The notes beneath the pieces are model-generated. The model had not been told where the DNA came from and made no database searches. It saw only the letters and a list, made by a program, of their open reading frames with translations. A DNA stretch of 64,000 nt from Synaphobranchus kaupii (Eukaryota; Chordata; Actinopteri; Anguilliformes; Synaphobranchidae), in NCBI GenBank assembly GCA_029718625.1, contig CM056380.1, forward strand, positions 18,534,923 through 18,598,922. Reading direction: 5' to 3'. The position numbers and the translations under genes were made by a program. Each line of letters starts with the position of its first letter. Position 1 is the stretch's first letter. Positions 37,065 through 64,000 of the stretch are shown here, one piece after another.

Positions 37065-37479
37065 CCGTCTCCATTGTATTTAATTGCTTATTTCGTTATC
37101 AACTGATTATTATGGAGTTATTTAATTTAGTCACATTTGGTCTCCCATGGTTGTGCGGCTAACGGCCATGCAGCCATGGCAACCTCACACTTACCTCAAT
37201 ATAAGGGTTGAAGCTGATGACCATGGATTGCGAGATAAATTACCACTGTGAGGAGTTTCCTGGACTGGCTGCGTCAGGCCATGCCGCGGGAAACTGTCGA
37301 AGACGAGAGGCGTTTGTAGGGACATTATGATGGCGTGCCGCGTGTAGGCTGTCCCATCATGTTCGGGATATACCGGTGTCTTGCATTATATCAAGAATGC
37401 TTGTTTGTAGCGTACACCGGTAAGAATGTTGGCTTCGCTCCAAAGCATGCGTTTTCCTCCATAGCAATTAAAGCAGCCT
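37065..37479. other. Intergenic stretch
   Basis: No gene recognised. Confidence 0.5.
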
Positions 37480-38345
37480 CCTACCTTAGAGGAAAACTTA
37501 TAACTTATAACAAAACTTATAAGGGAATCAGACACTGTCTCAATATTTAAGTCTAGATTAAAAACGCACCTCTATGATCAGGCTTATAATGAGCTATAGT
37601 CTGGAGACAGGACCAGAGAAGCATTTAGCCATAGAGTAATGTGGGGTGGCATCCTTTCCTTACTGTCACCTGTCAACAGCTGTGACCCCATCTTCCTGGG
37701 CTGGCTCTTGATAGGTGGGTAGGACTGTTTTCCCTCTCATGACTGCATGGTTCCTCAAACTCTGTCTTCATAGCTATGCAGCCATAGATTACTCCTGGCG
37801 GGGGCACCTGTCCAACCCCCCCACCCCCCACCCCTCCAGTTGGTGCTCCTGCTGCTCTATTACACTTCCCCTAACTGTTTTCTCTCTCTCTTTTTTTCAC
37901 ATTCTGCCGGCGGGGCTTATGCCCCGCATCTCGAGAGTTGCTGTCCGGCTTCCTGTCCGTTGCCGCTTGCCCCTCCCTCCTTACCACCGCTGCCAGCTGC
38001 TCCCGCCGCCATCGGCGCCCGGTTCCCCACCATCACTGCCGCCACATCTGGACTGTCATCTAGCTGCTGCAAATTGTATTATCATGGACATTGGCTGTTT
38101 TGACCATGTTGGTCCTTAAGCCCTAGACCCTGAGCCGACCAGAGGAGGATGGGTTCCCCCATTGAGTCTGGTTCCTTCCAAGGTTTCTTCCTAGTTACAC
38201 CAGGGAGTTTTTCCTTGCCACTGTTGCCTTTGGCTTGCTCTTGTGGGGAGTTTAGGCTGGGTTTTGCTGTTTTGCTGTGAAGTGCATTGTGACAACTTGT
38301 TGTGAAATGCGCTATATAAATAAATATTGATTGATTGATTGATTG
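37480..38345 (+). mobile_element. LINE 3' end (L2/Rex-like), plus strand
   Basis: It starts with the decayed ORF2 C-terminus (DTVSIFKSRLKTHLYDQAYN followed by a stop near 37.6 kb). About 700 bp of 3' UTR follow, with GGTTTCTTCCTAG and GGGAGTTTTTCCTTGCCACT. It closes with GCGCTATATAAATAAA and a (TTGA)n tail. It is 5'-truncated with no reverse transcriptase domain, the same 3' end type as the minus-strand copy at 22.8 kb. Confidence 0.75.
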
Positions 38346-38818
38346 ATTGACCTTGCACACGCACACAGCTTAAAGGAATTGTTCACTTTCTGGAATTTTT
38401 ATTTTAATATCTCGGTATGTAGGCTATATTTTCAATTGGCCCACATTTTGTGGATATTTTAGGTAGGCTAATTTATGGCCACCCGTCATCTTTACAATGG
38501 CTGGTCTTTGGGCATTCCCAGGTCTGTGGTTTAAAGCTAGAAAATGCCTCCGATCTTGGGTTGGACCCATTTCCTCTGATGCACTGAAGGTCGAGACCGC
38601 GGCGCTGAAGGATAGAAGAGGTGCAGCAGCAGCTTCCTATATAAACCGCACCGCAAGTGGAGAGAAGCAAATTAGTGCATCAGAGACCTCAAAGCACAAC
38701 AAATCGACAGGACTGAAATTTGTAGCCTGCTTGTGCGATTCCAGCACTAATCATCGCTTCAATTTTGGATTCGTAATTAGCTCGGCTAATGTTAGGCATG
38801 CAACAACACAGGCGAACC
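38346..38818. other. Unassigned stretch before the 26-bp array
   Basis: A plus-strand ORF begins at 38497 and runs into the minisatellite. The unique 5' part matches no family I know, so it is not called as a gene. Confidence 0.5.
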
Positions 38819-39525
38819 TGCCCAATCCAAACACAGGGCACTCCTGCCCAATCCAAACACAGGGCACTCCTGCCCAATCCAAACACAGGGCACTCCTGTC
38901 CAATCCAAACACAGGGCACTCCTGTCCAATCCAAACACAGGGCACTCCTGCCCAATCCAAACACAGGGCACTCCTGCCAAATCCAAACACAGGGCACTCC
39001 TGCTCAATCCAAACACAGGGCACTCCTGCCCAATCCAAACACAGGGCACTCCTGTCCAATCCAAACACAGGGCACTCCTGCCCAATCCAAACACAGGGCA
39101 CTCCTGCCCAATCCAAACACAGGGCACTCCTGTCCAATCCAAACACAGGGCACTCCTGCCCAATCCAAACACAGGGCACTCCTGCCCAATCCAAACACAG
39201 GGCACTCCTGCCCAATCCAAACACAGGGAACTCCTGTCCAATCCAAACACAGGGCACTCCTGTCCAATCCAAACACAGGGCACTCCTGTCCAATCCAAAC
39301 ACAGGGCACTCCTGTCCAATCCAAACACAGGGCACTCCTGTCCAATCCAAACACAGGGCACTCCTGTCCAATCCAAACACAGGGCACTCCTGCCCAATCC
39401 AAACACAGGGCACTCCTGCCCAATCCAAACACAGGGCACTCCTGTCCAATCCAAACACAGGGAACTCCTGTCCAATCCAAACACAGGGAACTCCTGTCCA
39501 ATCCAAACACAAGGCACTTGTGCTT
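38819..39525. repeat. 26-bp minisatellite, about 27 copies
   Basis: Unit CCCAATCCAAACACAGGGCA plus CTCCTG. The unit has no stop codon in any register on either strand. Since 26 is not a multiple of three, the array stays open in all frames, giving long overlapping ORFs that are artefacts of composition. Confidence 0.97.
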
Positions 39526-39689
39526 TCCCCCCCACACATATTCACAAAGCAGCACTTCTCATCACACCACAAACTGCAAGTCGGCGAGAAGACGCTTCAT
39601 GTAGGCCTACAAGTCAACAGGTGGATCACGAGTGCCCGATCAACCAGCGGGGATCACGAATGCAAGGCGAGTCATGCCAGAAATCATCC

Positions 39690-39835
39690 CTTCTCCGGTC
39701 AACACAAGCACCTAATTGTGTCACCCTGCTGGGCTGCCGTCCACAGGTGGCACTGGCACGCTCCAGATTCAATACCAGACCGCGGGGTGCCCCGTCCACA
39801 CACTCATAGGCTTAACAGGATGAGCCACCCAGCAG
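39690..39835 (-). mobile_element. Candidate tRNA-derived SINE head
   Basis: On the minus strand GGGCTGCTGGGTGGCTCATC leads into an A-box-like region. GGTCTGGTATTGAATC resembles a Pol III B box. The spacing is tRNA-like, but no target duplication or tail was identified. Confidence 0.4.
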
Positions 39836-41689
39836 CCCCCTTCGATAAACTGCAAGCTGCACACTGACCAAAAGGTTGGCATATACTTCAAGAAAGGTAC
39901 AGAAAGGCTAAATAAAGATAACGTGGGCACAATTTTGGGGCAATGTCCAACAGGAAATGTGTGAAGCTGAAATGGGAATCAGAGCAGCTCAAAGGGCACG
40001 TTCTCGTCATCGGTCAAAAATCGGGGGCAGATACTTCCCCCCCCTCAGAATCAAACAGAGAATCACCTCCCTTCTCCGGTGGACTGTCTGTGTGCCTGTG
40101 TGATGAAATTCCAGTCACTGTAAACAAGGTGATTCATCCTTGCGGTCTTTCCATCGTGCTTTTCCAAAACCAAATGTCGCCATCTGGTTGGTCTACATTG
40201 GTATTGCACTGCACATTTCATTTATATTCTCGCAATAAAGAATAAAGGTCAAACTGCACTGGTGCACAATACGGTTACTCTCTGTCCAGTGTTAAAGGAC
40301 TTATGGGGCGGGGGGGAAAAAAAACCTAAGCACAAAGAAAACTTTTATTGGTTTTTTTATAGCAAAAATAGAGAAGATACAGGTTGTACATTTGCCATTT
40401 TCAATACCTTTACATTTGTGGCTTTTATAAAATCTCTAATTAAAAACTGTCAAAACAAGTATACCCTCTCAAGACAAAAAGAAACACTATTTGTGAAATT
40501 AAGACTCGCATCCTAACACTCCTTTCCACAAACTAGTTTTCCCTTTTATCAAAATTGACATTTTAAGCAGTATCTCCATTTAACTCAGGCAGTCACCAGA
40601 CAAAAAAATTATAATTCTACAACCCCCTATTATTTCTGTTACAATTAACGGTCCATGACTGACCCCTACTGGCCCCTTCAGTTTGTGAGCACACATGAGC
40701 AATTACAGATTAGGGTGAGTGTTTTATTATTAATAATAATAATCAGTAACAGAGGACAAATGAAAACATGCACAACATGGACTCCAAGGTTTCCACTTAT
40801 ATTAGAGGCATTTTATTAAAAATAATCTCTTGGAATAAATGTGCATTCCTCATTCATTTTATATTCATAACATGCCTTCTGGGAGTTTATCCTAAAGCCA
40901 AATTAAATTTGTGCCGCAAACCAAGCCATCTGATGCACTGGCCCTCGAGTTTTGCGATTCCCAACTGTGAGAAACAGTCGTTGACTAGTCAGAATAGATT
41001 TATCAGGGATCTACGTTGGGTAATTACCTGTGGACACGTTAATTAGAAAACTTCAGATGACGAAATCTAAAAACAGAATTTTTTTTTTTCAGCACTTCTA
41101 TTCTCGCATGAAAAAGTGTGGTAAAATCCTGAGCTGCCTGACAGGCGCTGTACAGTGCACCGCGGCTGCTAACGGGAAACGCGTAAGCAGGAGCCTAAAT
41201 GGGGCGTGGCTTCAGGTACAGGAAGTGACATGGCTCACTCCTTTGATGGCCTCCTTCCACTAAATGGTCATCGAAACCAGCACCGTTACGTCCGCTGTAC
41301 GCTCGGATCAATGCGTACAAACATCCCCTCTTCAATGGGGGGGGGGGGGGGGGGGCCTCACACCTCAACATCTCAATCAGCAACCAGTTCAGACCCAAGA
41401 AACCAGGCGAGGCAAGCTCTTTAGCATGTGCTTTCATTGGTGGATTAAGTGGCGAGTAGTAAGAGCCTGAGCATTTGCAGCCCTCCAGGGGCCTTCTCTT
41501 CAGTATGCACGTTAGGCTAGACCTTGCACTGAATGCAGCCTCATGAAGCTGCCGGGCACTATGTGTTCCCTCAGACGTGCATTTCCCCTCACCGTTACCC
41601 TAGAGACGCATCACCGTGGCCCGCAGGTACGACAAAGTGGAGGCTGCCATAGACCATGGCTCCGAGAGAAAGCGGTTTGAACAAAAAAA
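39836..41689. other. Intergenic stretch downstream of DCAF1
   Basis: No gene recognised. It includes a poly-G run of about 17 near 41338-41354. Short overlapping ORFs have no recognisable domain. Confidence 0.5.
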
Positions 41690-42179
41690 AAAGATTTTAA
41701 TGAAATCGAAAGAAAATATATTATACGTGTACATTCAATATTTTTCCCTCGTCATTGGACACGGTCTGCTCAAACACTCATAAAGCCGCACATAATCTCA
41801 TAAAAAACTAAGCCTTTTTTTCGTTTTCTTTTTTTTTTTAAGAAACACTATGATACAAATGTAGTCCAGTCTGTGTGTGTTGGGGCTGGGCCATGGGGAC
41901 GGCTCCACCCGCAGTCCACACGCTGAGAAGTGCACTGTCCTCCCGCTGGCCGCCCGCGCGCTCTGACATCCCCCGTGTCCCGCGCGCACTCTTCTCCCTC
42001 TCACATCCCTGTATGTTCCCCGCTCAAGTCACTAATATCACTACAGTTCCGCTTCCTTTGGGAGCGTTAGCCTGCAGGACCCTCCGCACACCCCCCCTCC
42101 CCCTCCCCCTCCTCCTCCCCCGCCTCGGGACATGGGGTCTCGGCGGTCCTCATGTTGTACTGGTTCTGCCGGCATCTGT
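41690..42179 (-). other. DCAF1 3' untranslated region (candidate end)
   Basis: Sequence after the stop codon includes a pyrimidine/purine-biased stretch near 42.08-42.12 kb. A candidate ATTAAA poly(A) signal reads on the minus strand at 41701-41696. The exact cleavage site cannot be read from sequence alone. Confidence 0.5.
41696..41701 (-). terminator. Candidate poly(A) signal ATTAAA for DCAF1
   Basis: ATTAAA on the minus strand about 480 bases after the stop codon. It is the first good hexamer noticed downstream of the stop. Confidence 0.4.

Positions 42180-64000
<21,821 letters not shown>

Noticed and set aside
38497..39867. A 456-codon ORF, the longest on the plus strand outside real genes
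   Set aside because: Most of it is the 26-bp array. The unique ends match nothing known and the other frames are also open.

Overview
This window is vertebrate nuclear DNA, almost certainly from a ray-finned (teleost) fish. Three things support this. A multi-exon vertebrate gene with GT-AG introns, DCAF1 (VprBP), lies on the minus strand. The mobile elements are typical of fish: Tc1/mariner elements including a Sleeping Beauty-family fragment, many hAT-type inverted-repeat elements with 8-bp target duplications, V-SINE-like tRNA-derived SINEs and L2/Rex-like LINE 3' ends. Micro- and minisatellites are abundant. I cannot name the species. No bacterial gene, operon or CRISPR array is present.

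Right third (about 41.7-64.0 kb, minus strand): the C-terminal part of DCAF1, the substrate receptor of CUL4-DDB1 ubiquitin ligases. I placed 14 exons by their splice sites and reading phase. They run from a partial exon at the right edge (63974-64000) to the stop codon at 42180-42182, with a candidate poly(A) signal near 41.7 kb. Together they give about 975 codons covering part of the armadillo-like region, the LisH motif, the WD40 region with both WDxR DDB1-contact motifs, and the acidic tail. The N-terminal part of the gene lies beyond the right edge. The largest exon carries a one-base frame disruption in a C homopolymer, probably an assembly error. The introns hold MITEs, hAT elements, two SINEs, a Tc1 relic, a Sleeping Beauty-family end and several minisatellites. 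One intron (59595-61986) is almost entirely tandem repeat, and its unit resembles the adjoining splice donor.

Left two thirds (1-41.7 kb): no cellular gene recognised. This gene-poor flank is packed with repeats. It has large minisatellites at 1-1466 (36 bp), 2583-3238 (33 bp), 11915-12690 (36 bp), 29318-30045 (103 bp), 30366-30690 (28 bp) and 38819-39525 (26 bp). Its mobile elements include a fold-back Tc1-like family, a Tc1 transposase pseudogene at 10.1-11.2 kb, and an intact 339-aa Tc1 transposase inside a complete element (15611-17228) that sits within a dead Tc1 element (15267-18481). They also include LINE 3' fragments at 22.8-24.1 and 37.5-38.35 kb and a multiply nested inverted-repeat transposon stack at 30.7-35.5 kb.

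Nothing here looks like a new multi-gene system. The items most worth checking are the minisatellite that seems to have grown from a splice donor, the potentially active nested Tc1 element, the transposon stack, and a strong local excess of the heptamer TAGGCTA and its complement.
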